A stretch of 5,286 nt of DNA from Anaerolineales bacterium (GTDB taxonomy: Bacteria; Chloroflexota; Anaerolineae; Anaerolineales; VGOW01), in NCBI GenBank assembly GCA_919901875.1, contig CAKKQG010000165.1, positions 1 to 5,286 on the forward strand. The letters are read 5' to 3'. The translations under genes and the position numbers were made by a program. Positions within the stretch are counted from its first letter, which is position 1. Each line of letters begins with the position of its first letter. Of this stretch, positions 1-4,952 are shown one piece after another. The notes below the pieces were generated by a model that had not been told where the DNA came from, made no database searches, and saw only the letters and a program-made list of their open reading frames with translations.

Positions 1-1
1 C

Positions 2-28
2 AAGGTCTCGAAGGCCTTGAAGGTTTAC
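2..28. repeat. Three-copy degenerate 9-nt tandem repeat at window edge
   Basis: Three consecutive 9-nt units, AAGGTCTCG, AAGGCCTTG and AAGGTTTAC, sit in exact register and share the AAGG start. The tract touches the window edge and may continue to the left. Two frames are open through it: one from base 2 to a TAA at 56-58, one from base 1 to a TAA at 61-63. It could therefore be the last codons of an upstream gene with a three-residue repeat (Lys-Val-Ser, Lys-Ala-Leu, Lys-Val-Tyr in the first frame) or a non-coding repeat. Too little is visible to decide. Confidence 0.4.
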
Positions 29-88
29 CTCATCCATGTAAAACCACCGCAGAAGTAAGTTAACCCTCGTGGTGCAGATATATTAGAA

Positions 89-120
89 TTGGCAACGCAT
101 TTATCACAGGGTGCATATAT
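89..120 (+). promoter_or_regulatory. Possible weak promoter for the amidase gene
   Basis: TTGGCA (89-94) matches the -35 consensus at five of six positions, and an AT-rich stretch (115-123) follows. No hexamer close to TATAAT sits at the usual 16-18 nt spacing: the best AT-rich hexamers need 20 nt or more. This is a candidate only. If it is real, the long hairpin at 125-175 would be transcribed as part of the 5' leader. Confidence 0.22.
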
Positions 121-124
121 AAAC

Positions 125-175
125 GTAGTCTAGCCCCTTGTGCGCGTTAGGTTCGCTCACAAGGGGCTAGACTAC
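125..175. repeat. 18-bp perfect inverted repeat (REP-like hairpin) upstream of amidase
   Basis: Arms 125-142 (GTAGTCTAGCCCCTTGTG) and 158-175 are perfect reverse complements over 18 bp. Inside, after one C/T mismatch, three more base pairs (144-146 with 154-156) close a 7-nt loop TTAGGTT. No run of T follows on the + strand, so this is not an ordinary terminator for anything upstream; the - strand side is AT-rich but also has no clear T run. Stem length, mismatch and small loop resemble bacterial REP-type repeats, including those moved by RAYT (TnpA-REP) transposases, but a single copy cannot establish that. It ends 17 nt before the amidase ribosome binding site and could also act as a leader structure. 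Confidence 0.75.
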
Positions 176-192
176 AAACACAATCTGACAAA

Positions 193-198
193 AAAGGA
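193..198 (+). promoter_or_regulatory. Ribosome binding site fixing the amidase start
   Basis: AAAGGA is followed by a 7-nt spacer to ATG at 206. This favours ATG 206 over the in-frame GTG at 140, which lies inside the left arm of the 125-175 hairpin and would add 22 residues encoded by hairpin and leader. Confidence 0.7.
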
Positions 199-205
199 TC
201 CCACC

Positions 206-1873
206 ATGACCCACTACGATCTCAAAGCAGTCAAGATTCCCCGTTTAGCAGGCGGCGCACTGCGCGCCTTCGCCGAAGCGTTGGAGAATCCGCTCGGCGC
301 AAGTTTGTTGTTGGGCAAATTGTTAGAGGATGGCGGCATCACAAAAATTCGCCGCACGGTGATTGATGATGCGCCCACTTATTTGCCGATCTACCCCACC
401 GAATCAAAGGGGACGCCGTCAACTGATCTCCTCAACATCCCCCATCCACCCAAAACAAAAAGCGGATTCTCTTTTTCCACCGTTCACGATTTTCACAACG
501 CTTATCGTGATCGCAAAACGACTCCCGATCAAGTTGTCGAAAAAGTTTTGGGAGCGATAGATGCCAGTAAATCACTCAACACCTTCATCGCCGTCAACCG
601 CGATGACGTGATGGCTCAAGCGAGGGTATCGGCTCAACGTTGGCGAGACGGCAAACCCTTGAGTATTTTCGACGGCGTCCCCGTGGCGATCAAAGATGAA
701 GTGGATCAAACGCCGTATCCCACCACCGTCGGCACAAAATTTTTTGGGAAGAGTCCGGCGACAAAAGATTCCACCACAGTGGCGCGATTGCGCGCGGCGG
801 GCGCGCTGCTCATCGGCAAAGCGAATATGCACGAGATCGGAATCAACCCCGTGGGCTTCAACGCGCATTACGGCACGACGCGCAATCCGTATAACACCAA
901 TCACTACACCGGCGGCAGTTCGAGTGGATCGGCGACCGCGGCGGCATCAGGTTTGTGTCCGGTGGCGCTTGGCGCGGATGGCGGCGGATCGATTCGCATT
1001 CCATCGGCCTTGTGCGGACTCGTTGGACTCAAATCTACATTCGGACGTGTGAGTGAATACGGCGCGGCGCCGCTGGCGTGGAGTGTGGCGCATCTCGGAC
1101 CTTTAGCCGCTTCTGCCGCGGATGCCGCCTTGATGTATGCCGTCATCGCCGGAGCCGATTCGCAAGACCCGAACACGCACTATCAACCCGCGCCGTCTCT
1201 CGCCGATTTTGGCAACATGGATTTGCGCGGACTCAAGCTGGGTGTGTATCGCGAATGGTTCAACCATGCCACGCCCGAAATTGTTGCGGCGTGTGAGGCG
1301 ATGCTGAAAAATTTTGTGGGCATGGGCGCGGAAGTGCGCGAGATCGAAATTCCTGATCTTGATCTGACTCGCATCGCGCATGTCATCGCTATTCTGGGCG
1401 AGATGGCAACGGCGATGCAGCCCTATTACGAAAAACATCGTCGCGATTTTGGACTCGACGTGCGGGTCAATTTAGCGATTGGTCGCGCTTTCACCTCGCG
1501 TGATTATGTTCACGCTCAACGCATGAGGACGCGGGCGATAGCTAACTTCGCTAAAGTTTTAGCCGATGTGGATGTGATCGTCTCACCTGCCACCGCCGTG
1601 ACCGCGCCGCCGATTCCGGCGGATGCCATCGCCGCTGGCGAATCCGATTTAAGCACCGTGACCGAGTTGATGCGCTACGTGTTCTCTGGAAATTTAACCG
1701 GCTTGCCAGCGATCTCGTTTCCTGTTGGCTATGATTCCAAAGGCTTGCCAATTGGGATGCAGGTGATGGGTCGGGCGTGGAACGAGCATACGTTGTTGCG
1801 TTTGGCAAACGCGGCAGAGACGGCGACAGAGAAGAAGAAGCCGCAGGCGTACTTTCCGATTTTGGATTTGTGA
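206..1873 (+). CDS. Amidase-signature hydrolase, plant FAAH-like
   Basis: Predicted 555-residue serine amidase of the amidase signature (AS) family, hydrolysing a C-N amide bond; cytosolic, as no signal peptide is seen. The Ser-cisSer-Lys triad is complete: Lys163 in PVAIKDE, cis-Ser238 in GGSSSGS, and nucleophile Ser262 in GGGSIRIPS. The 24-residue gap between the two serines is that of fatty acid amide hydrolases. From memory, the closest relative is plant FAAH (Arabidopsis), which cleaves N-acylethanolamines: shared features are the N-terminal helical stretch ending in GGITKI, GKANMHE, YGTTRNP, the GLKST/FGR region, LMRYV and GLPIGMQVMGR. About 100 residues precede the AS core, as in plant FAAH. 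Substrate is inference; other acyl or aryl amides are possible. The start is ATG 206 because of its Shine-Dalgarno site. The stop lies in a heptamer repeat tract. No operon partner is evident: about 220 nt of repeats separate it from aat. Confidence 0.92.
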   Translation: MTHYDLKAVKIPRLAGGALRAFAEALENPLGASLLLGKLLEDGGITKIRRTVIDDAPTYLPIYPTESKGTPSTDLLNIPHPPKTKSGFSFSTVHDFHNAYRDRKTTPDQVVEKVLGAIDASKSLNTFIAVNRDDVMAQARVSAQRWRDGKPLSIFDGVPVAIKDEVDQTPYPTTVGTKFFGKSPATKDSTTVARLRAAGALLIGKANMHEIGINPVGFNAHYGTTRNPYNTNHYTGGSSSGSATAAASGLCPVALGADGGGSIRIPSALCGLVGLKSTFGRVSEYGAAPLAWSVAHLGPLAASAADAALMYAVIAGADSQDPNTHYQPAPSLADFGNMDLRGLKLGVYREWFNHATPEIVAACEAMLKNFVGMGAEVREIEIPDLDLTRIAHVIAILGEMATAMQPYYEKHRRDFGLDVRVNLAIGRAFTSRDYVHAQRMRTRAIANFAKVLADVDVIVSPATAVTAPPIPADAIAAGESDLSTVTELMRYVFSGNLTGLPAISFPVGYDSKGLPIGMQVMGRAWNEHTLLRLANAAETATEKKKPQAYFPILDL

Positions 1874-1892
1874 TTTCGGATTGTTGATTTTT
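1858..1892. repeat. Heptamer repeat tract 1 (GATTNNN x5) over the amidase stop
   Basis: Five consecutive 7-nt units all begin with GATT: GATTTTG, GATTTGT, GATTTCG, GATTGTT and GATTTTT, with no slip in register. The amidase TGA (1871-1873) is formed across the boundary of units two and three, so the last codons of the amidase are also repeat. The tract ends one base before the MITE-like element at 1894. Confidence 0.65.
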
Positions 1893-1893
1893 T

Positions 1894-2058
1894 GTAACTA
1901 CTCACGAGACGTGGTGGGTTGCGTCTCTAATCCGCATTTTGACGTTGTTCTGAAGTTGAGCTTTCTTCTGCTATTAGGCGGAAAAATGTTTGGGGCGAGA
2001 AAAAAGTTGACTGCGGATTAGAGTGAATCTCTCTCCGTCCTCTTGGAGTGGTAGTTAC
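1894..2058. mobile_element. MITE-like non-coding element, 165 bp, imperfect inverted ends
   Basis: The ends are perfect 8-bp inverted repeats (GTAACTAC at 1894-1901, GTAGTTAC at 2051-2058). A second, 12-bp perfect pair lies inside (CTCTAATCCGCA at 1925-1936 against 2012-2023). So each end is a roughly 43-47-bp imperfect terminal inverted repeat around a 75-nt core. The left end has its own small hairpin (GAGACG 1906-1911 with CGTCTC 1922-1927). Flanking 8-mers GATTTTTT (1886-1893) and GTTTTTTG (2059-2066) agree at six of eight positions, which might be a decayed target duplication, though simple T runs make this weak. GTAA ends and 8-bp duplications are typical of the IS66 family, so an IS66-type MITE is possible. 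No transposase is present. One copy only, so mobility is inferred. Confidence 0.45.
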
Positions 2059-2065
2059 GTTTTTT

Positions 2066-2100
2066 GCCATCAGCCATTAGCAATCAGCCAAGTGCCATCC
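2066..2100. repeat. Heptamer repeat tract 2 (GCCATCA-type x5) over the aat start
   Basis: Five units in exact 7-nt register: GCCATCA, GCCATTA, GCAATCA, GCCAAGT and GCCATCC. Read on the - strand they become TGATGGC-type units, which loosely resemble the GATT units of the tract at 1858-1892. The most plausible aat start codon, GTG at 2092-2094, lies across the boundary of units four and five, so the repeat has replaced whatever leader aat once had. Confidence 0.65.
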
Positions 2101-2679
2101 CTCTCCCCTCAACTCCTCCTCTCCGCCTACTCGCAAGGCATCTTCCCGATGGCGGACGAAGATGGCGATGTGAGTTGGTATGATCCCGACCCGCGCGCGA
2201 TACTGCCGCTCGATGAGTCGTTTCGCATCTCACGTTCACTGCGCCGCGTGATGCGGCAGAATCGATTCGAGATTCGTTTCGATACTTGTTTTAGCGACGT
2301 GATGCGCGCCTGCGCCGTGCCGGGCAAAGGGCGTGAGCATACGTGGATCAGCGATGAGTTTGTCGAAGTGTATTCGCAACTGAATCGTTTAGGATTCGCG
2401 CACAGCGTTGAAACGTGGTTGGCTGGAAAACTTGTCGGCGGGTTGTATGGTGTGCATATCGGCGGGTTGTTTGCGGGCGAGAGTATGTTTAGCCGCGTGA
2501 CCGAAGCGAGCAAAGTGGCGTTGGCGCATCTTACGAATCATCTGCGTAGTCGCGGCTTTATGTTGCACGATACGCAATATATGACTCCACACCTCAGACG
2601 TTTTGGCGCGACAGAAATTTCGCGCGAAGAATATCAACGCCGATTGGTGAAAGCGATAAGGGTAAATAGTAAATGGTAA
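2092..2679 (+). CDS. aat: Leucyl/phenylalanyl-tRNA--protein transferase
   Basis: Cytosolic enzyme of the N-degron pathway: it moves Leu or Phe from aminoacyl-tRNA to proteins with N-terminal Arg or Lys, marking them for ClpS/ClpAP-type degradation. With the GTG start the product is 195 residues, shorter than the 234 of E. coli because the N-terminal extension is missing. Family motifs in order: YSQGIFPM near the start, WYDPDPRAILPL, SRSLRR, HTWI (Trp85), AHSVETW, LVGGLYG, GESMFS (Glu130), ASKVAL, and DTQ (Asp160, Gln162) followed by FGA. Glu130 and Gln162 correspond to E. coli Glu156 and Gln188 with the same 32-residue spacing; the usual DCQ is DTQ here. The start is uncertain: no Shine-Dalgarno site precedes GTG 2092, and the other in-frame GTG at 2023 lies inside the MITE-like element. 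The last five codons (Val-Asn-Ser-Lys-Trp) and the stop are encoded by the heptamer tract that starts at 2662. Confidence 0.93.
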   Translation: MPSLSPQLLLSAYSQGIFPMADEDGDVSWYDPDPRAILPLDESFRISRSLRRVMRQNRFEIRFDTCFSDVMRACAVPGKGREHTWISDEFVEVYSQLNRLGFAHSVETWLAGKLVGGLYGVHIGGLFAGESMFSRVTEASKVALAHLTNHLRSRGFMLHDTQYMTPHLRRFGATEISREEYQRRLVKAIRVNSKW

Positions 2680-2787
2680 AGGGAAGTGAGAAGTGCAAAG
2701 TGCAAAGTGCAAAGTTCGAAGTTGGAAGTTGGAGATTAGGGATTTGAAGTTTGGGGCTTGGAGTTTTTCGTTTGGAGTTCTTGGGTG
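2662..2787. repeat. Heptamer repeat tract 3, 18 units, between aat and the MFS gene
   Basis: The sequence divides into 18 consecutive 7-nt units without an insertion or deletion. It begins with GTAAATA-type units, passes through AAAGTGC (2697-2703 and an identical copy at 2704-2710) and GAAGTTG (2718-2724, identical at 2725-2731), and drifts to GGAGTTT and GGAGTTC. Neighbouring units are most alike, as expected for stepwise duplication and drift. A further unit, GATAAGG (2655-2661), may extend it leftwards. The tract holds the last codons and stop of aat and the Shine-Dalgarno and GTG of the next gene. It resembles the heptanucleotide STRR repeats of cyanobacteria in unit length only. Confidence 0.8.
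2774..2777 (+). promoter_or_regulatory. Ribosome binding site of the MFS gene, inside a repeat unit
   Basis: GGAG is the start of the heptamer GGAGTTC and lies 7 nt before GTG 2785, a normal spacing. It decides for GTG 2785 over the in-frame TTG at 2758, which is not preceded by a comparable site at a normal distance. Confidence 0.55.
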
Positions 2788-4065
2788 AATCGTAAATCAC
2801 GCATATCGCTTCCGCGTTGGTCGGTTGCGCCGGAAGATTCGTCGCCGCTGCAACGCAAAAATTTCCTCAACGTGCAAATTGACGGCATTGGCATCGGGCT
2901 GTCCAGCGCCGCCAACCAATTTTTGCCGGTCTTCCTCACTCGCTTGGGCGCAACCAATTTTCAAGTGGGCTTGCTCACGTCCATGCCCGGTTTCACGGGT
3001 TTAATTTTTTCAATCTTCGTTGGACGCTTTTTGCAAACACGAAAAAAGATCGTGCCGTGGTTCAGCGCGGCGCGTTTGATGGTCATCTCGGCGTTTGCCA
3101 TGAGCGGCATTGTGACGCTGATCATTCCGCGCGAATATCAAGTGGCGACCATATTGGCAATTTGGGCAGTGGTCACTCTGCCGCAGATCACGGTGAACGT
3201 TGCCTTCAGCGTGGTGATGAATGCGGTGGCAGGACCCAATGGGCGCTATGCGCTGATGAGTCGGCGTTGGACGATTCTTGGGGCGACCACTGCCATCGTC
3301 GCCACCATCGCCGGGCAGGTGCTGGATCGAATCGGCTTCCCATTTAATTATCAGATCGTTTTTATCGGCTTATCCATGGGTGGATTGATCAGCTATTATT
3401 TTTCGAATCAGCTGATCATCCCCGACAACGTGGCGGCAGCCGCCGAGGTGAAAACGAGCGGACTGCGCGAGCGGGTGGCGAGTAGCCTGACCGATATTTT
3501 GAGCGAGCGCGACTTTGTGCGCTTCTCACTTCAACGTTTTGTATTTCTCTCCGGCAATGCCTTGGGCTTGCCGCTCTTCCCGCTTTACTATGTGCGCGAG
3601 ATTCACGCCAGTGATGCCTGGATCGGAATCATCAACACAGCGGCGACGGCGGTTGCATTGCTCGGTTACACCTTGTGGGTGCGGACATCGCAGTGGCGCG
3701 GCTCGCGTTTTGTGTTGCTGGCTTCCACTTTCGGCATGAGCCTCTATCCCGCGCTCATGGCGTTGACTCATCAAGTGGAGTGGGTGGCGTTCTATGCCGC
3801 GCTCGGCGGATTTTTTCAGTGCGGCATTGACCTAGTCTTCTTCGACGAATTGATGAAAGTGGTGCCGCCGAATCGCAGCGCGATATTTGTTTCGATTGCC
3901 CATAGTATGCAATACCTCGCCACGATCTTTGCGCCATTGATCGGCACGGCGTTAGCCTCTACGCCTATTGGCATTGGTGGGGCGTTGCTCGTCAGCGCGG
4001 CGGTGCGGTTTGCCGGGTTTGTGTTGTTTGCGTTGTGGGTGAAACAAAAACCCGAAGGGTCTTAA
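2785..4065 (+). CDS. Major facilitator superfamily transporter
   Basis: Predicted 426-residue inner-membrane secondary transporter with about 12 helices. Approximate spans are 28-51, 59-80, 90-113, 117-145, 162-184, 189-209, then a charged cytoplasmic loop (211-243), then 249-269, 278-298, 308-328, 333-352, 366-388 and 396-418. The short polar loop after helix 2 (GRFLQTRKK) is a recognisable form of MFS motif A, though it lacks the usual Asp. The first 27 residues are polar and basic, as expected for a cytoplasmic N-terminus. The substrate cannot be read from the sequence; a drug or sugar efflux role would be a guess. The start is GTG 2785, set by GGAG at 2774-2777. The last codons (Pro-Glu-Gly-Ser) form the left arm of the hairpin at 4048-4080 and the stop codon lies in its loop. 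The gene follows aat by 105 nt of heptamer repeats, so co-transcription is possible but unproven. Confidence 0.88.
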   Translation: MNRKSRISLPRWSVAPEDSSPLQRKNFLNVQIDGIGIGLSSAANQFLPVFLTRLGATNFQVGLLTSMPGFTGLIFSIFVGRFLQTRKKIVPWFSAARLMVISAFAMSGIVTLIIPREYQVATILAIWAVVTLPQITVNVAFSVVMNAVAGPNGRYALMSRRWTILGATTAIVATIAGQVLDRIGFPFNYQIVFIGLSMGGLISYYFSNQLIIPDNVAAAAEVKTSGLRERVASSLTDILSERDFVRFSLQRFVFLSGNALGLPLFPLYYVREIHASDAWIGIINTAATAVALLGYTLWVRTSQWRGSRFVLLASTFGMSLYPALMALTHQVEWVAFYAALGGFFQCGIDLVFFDELMKVVPPNRSAIFVSIAHSMQYLATIFAPLIGTALASTPIGIGGALLVSAAVRFAGFVLFALWVKQKPEGS

Positions 4066-4080
4066 AGACCCTTCGGGTTT
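4048..4080. terminator. Hairpin terminator centred on the MFS stop codon, probably bidirectional
   Basis: A 14-bp perfect stem (4048-4061 with 4067-4080, core CCCGAAGGGTC) closes a 5-nt loop TTAAA that contains the MFS stop TAA (4063-4065). On the + strand only TTT ends the stem and GAATCG follows, a poor U-tract. Read on the - strand the stem is followed by TTTTTGTTT (complement of 4042-4050), a much better one. It therefore looks like a terminator shared by convergent transcripts, one of them the tRNA-like sequence at 4087-4131. Confidence 0.8.
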
Positions 4081-4086
4081 GAATCG

Positions 4087-4131
4087 TTGCCCCACGGAGA
4101 TTCGAACTCTGGCTTTGTCCTTGGAAAACAG
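4087..4131 (-). pseudogene. 3' half of a tRNA gene (truncated remnant)
   Basis: Read on the - strand, the 45 nt fold as the 3' part of a tRNA. There is an anticodon stem CTGTT/GACAA (three Watson-Crick pairs, one wobble, one mismatch) with 7-nt loop TTCCAAG, a 3-nt variable region, a T-stem CAGAG/CTCCG (four of five pairs) around the canonical T-loop TTCGAAT, the acceptor 3' strand TGGGGCA, and A at position 73. No CCA is encoded. The expected 5' half (acceptor TGCCCCA and a D-arm) is absent: the sequence above 4131 shows neither. The loop would put CCA at the anticodon positions (Trp-like), but A73 is unusual for bacterial tRNA-Trp, so identity is left open. Tyrosine-recombinase elements often duplicate exactly this part of a tRNA as an att site. 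Confidence 0.5.
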
Positions 4132-4150
4132 AAACTAAATGGTGTAAGAT
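4121..4150 (+). promoter_or_regulatory. Candidate promoter of the toxin-antitoxin module
   Basis: TTGGAA (4121-4126) and TAAGAT (4145-4150) each match four of six consensus positions with an 18-nt spacer, 24 nt before the antitoxin start. The -35 box would coincide with the anticodon-loop part of the tRNA remnant. Both boxes are modest, so this is tentative. A toxin-antitoxin operon is expected to have its own promoter here, because a terminator lies just upstream. Confidence 0.3.
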
Positions 4151-4173
4151 TGGAAGCGAAGGAGACTTAAGCA

Positions 4174-4479
4174 ATGGTCGCCGAATCGGTTAATGCAGAA
4201 AAACTATTAAGGCAAGTAATCACTAGCGTCGCCCAACTTCCGGTGCCGGAGTTGATGGTCGTTTACGAGACCATTACTATACTTAAACAGAAAGACGCAA
4301 AGGGTGAGAATCGTTTATCGCCTGCTGAAGTAGTTGCCCGGGCTAAACAACGCGCCTCAGAGATGAGCCACTTGTCACACGAAGAAGCCGTTCAACGCTT
4401 TATCAATGCCACGGATAAAATACGCGCGGAAGCCATTGAGAAGGGCATAGCGATTGAGGGAGAGTGGGAAAGTGACTAA
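4174..4479 (+). CDS. Probable antitoxin of a PIN-domain toxin-antitoxin pair
   Basis: Small 101-residue, strongly charged protein predicted to be mostly helical. An N-terminal amphipathic part (about residues 8-40, with QLPVPELMVVYETITILKQK) resembles the Leu-Pro...Tyr-x-x-Ile-x-x-Leu-Lys pattern of several small antitoxins. A linker with Leu-Ser-Pro-Ala-Glu follows, and then an acidic and basic helical C-terminal half that may wrap the toxin. No clear helix-turn-helix, ribbon-helix-helix or AbrB motif is visible, so autoregulation cannot be claimed. The role is inferred from position: it is directly upstream of a PIN toxin, with an 8-nt overlap, the standard antitoxin-first order. AAGGAG (4159-4164) lies 9 nt before ATG 4174. 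It follows the truncated tRNA by 42 nt. No family name can be assigned from sequence alone. Confidence 0.75.
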   Translation: MVAESVNAEKLLRQVITSVAQLPVPELMVVYETITILKQKDAKGENRLSPAEVVARAKQRASEMSHLSHEEAVQRFINATDKIRAEAIEKGIAIEGEWESD

Positions 4480-4930
4480 GCGATTCCGCGCAGTGTTTGA
4501 CACCAATGTCTTCGTCTCTGCTTCATTGAGCAAAAATGCAAATAGTCCCACTCGCGAATTGCTGGTGCGCTGGAAGAATAATGAGTTCACGTTAGTCATT
4601 TGTGATCAAATTGCTAAAGAACTTCTTGAGAAACTTATTGAGCGAGGTCTTTCACAAGATGTTATTGATGAACAGATTACGGCATTAGCCGTTGCGGCAG
4701 AATGGGCGGTTGTGCCTGAAGAAAGAATAGAGTCGTTGCTTTCCGATCCTGATGATAACGTTATCGTCGCTTGCGCTATCGAGGGCAGAGCAAATTACAT
4801 CGTGACTTATGATCCCCACTTTGATTCGCTCGGCGGCGAGTATCGCGGAATCAAAATCGTGAAAGCCATCCCATTTTTGGAAGCGTTGCGCGAGAACGAG
4901 AATAAGAATAAAAAAGAAACGAGCGATTGA
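4472..4930 (+). CDS. PIN-domain toxin, putative RNase
   Basis: Predicted 152-residue Mg2+-dependent ribonuclease of the PIN fold, likely the toxin of the pair. The four acidic active-site positions are all present: Asp10 in FDTNVFVSA, Glu50 in IAKELLEKL, Asp95 in SDPDDNVIVACA, and Asp114 in IVTYDPHF. The pattern fits the 'putative toxin-antitoxin system toxin component, PIN family' group (COG1569-like) rather than classical short VapC. The RNA target is unknown. Start choice: GTG 4472 overlaps the antitoxin's last 8 nt (translational coupling) and has GGGAGA (4458-4463) 8 nt upstream; TTG 4454, in the same frame, would add six residues. The polar C-terminal tail (Glu-Asn-Glu-Asn-Lys-Asn-Lys-Lys) comes from purine-rich 6-nt near-repeats and runs into the terminator, with the stop in its loop. 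Base composition is visibly lower in GC in parts than the amidase gene. Confidence 0.88.
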   Translation: MTKRFRAVFDTNVFVSASLSKNANSPTRELLVRWKNNEFTLVICDQIAKELLEKLIERGLSQDVIDEQITALAVAAEWAVVPEERIESLLSDPDDNVIVACAIEGRANYIVTYDPHFDSLGGEYRGIKIVKAIPFLEALRENENKNKKETSD

Positions 4931-4952
4931 ATTTCAGTCGCTCGTTTCTTTT
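4912..4952 (+). terminator. Terminator hairpin centred on the toxin stop codon
   Basis: Arms 4912-4926 and 4938-4952 are perfect complements over 15 bp (core GAAACGAGCGA). With three inner pairs, one of them G-T, the stem reaches 18 bp (4912-4929 with 4935-4952) around a 5-nt loop AATTT. The right arm ends in TTTCTTTT, giving a U-rich end on the + strand. The toxin stop TGA (4928-4930) is at the top of the stem, so the left arm is coding (Lys-Glu-Thr-Ser-Asp). The A-rich left arm gives a T-run on the - strand too, but no gene there needs it. Confidence 0.88.

Noticed and set aside
125..175. Intrinsic terminator for an upstream gene
   Set aside because: No T-run follows the stem on the + strand and only a mixed AT stretch on the - strand.
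140..205. Upstream GTG start for the amidase (22 extra residues)
   Set aside because: The codon lies within the perfect hairpin arm, has no ribosome binding site, and the extra residues are hairpin-encoded; ATG 206 has AAAGGA at 7 nt.
572..1438. Antisense open frames opposite the amidase gene
   Set aside because: They are shadows of a GC-rich coding sequence, lack recognisable motifs and ribosome sites, and oppose a fully conserved enzyme.
2023..2091. GTG 2023 as the aat start
   Set aside because: It falls in the inner inverted repeat of the MITE-like element, and the extra 23 residues match nothing in the Aat family; GTG 2092 gives an N-terminus of the usual type.
2758..2784. TTG 2758 as the MFS start
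   Set aside because: Its extra nine residues are translated repeat units; GTG 2785 has GGAG at a normal distance.
2662..2787. CRISPR array or origin iterons
   Set aside because: Units are 7 nt, contiguous and drifting, with no spacers; there are no DnaA boxes or replication genes nearby.
2389..2957. Three overlapping - strand open frames around the aat-MFS junction
   Set aside because: Their sequence is the translated heptamer repeat plus the antisense of aat or the MFS gene (Cys-Thr-Leu-His-Phe type repeats); no family resemblance.
4087..4165. A complete tRNA gene on the - strand
   Set aside because: The 5' acceptor strand TGCCCCA and a D-arm are not found beyond 4131; only the 3' half folds.
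4454..4471. TTG 4454 as the toxin start
   Set aside because: PIN proteins of this type start only a few residues before the first Asp motif; GTG 4472 gives that length, has a GGGAGA site and the usual short overlap.
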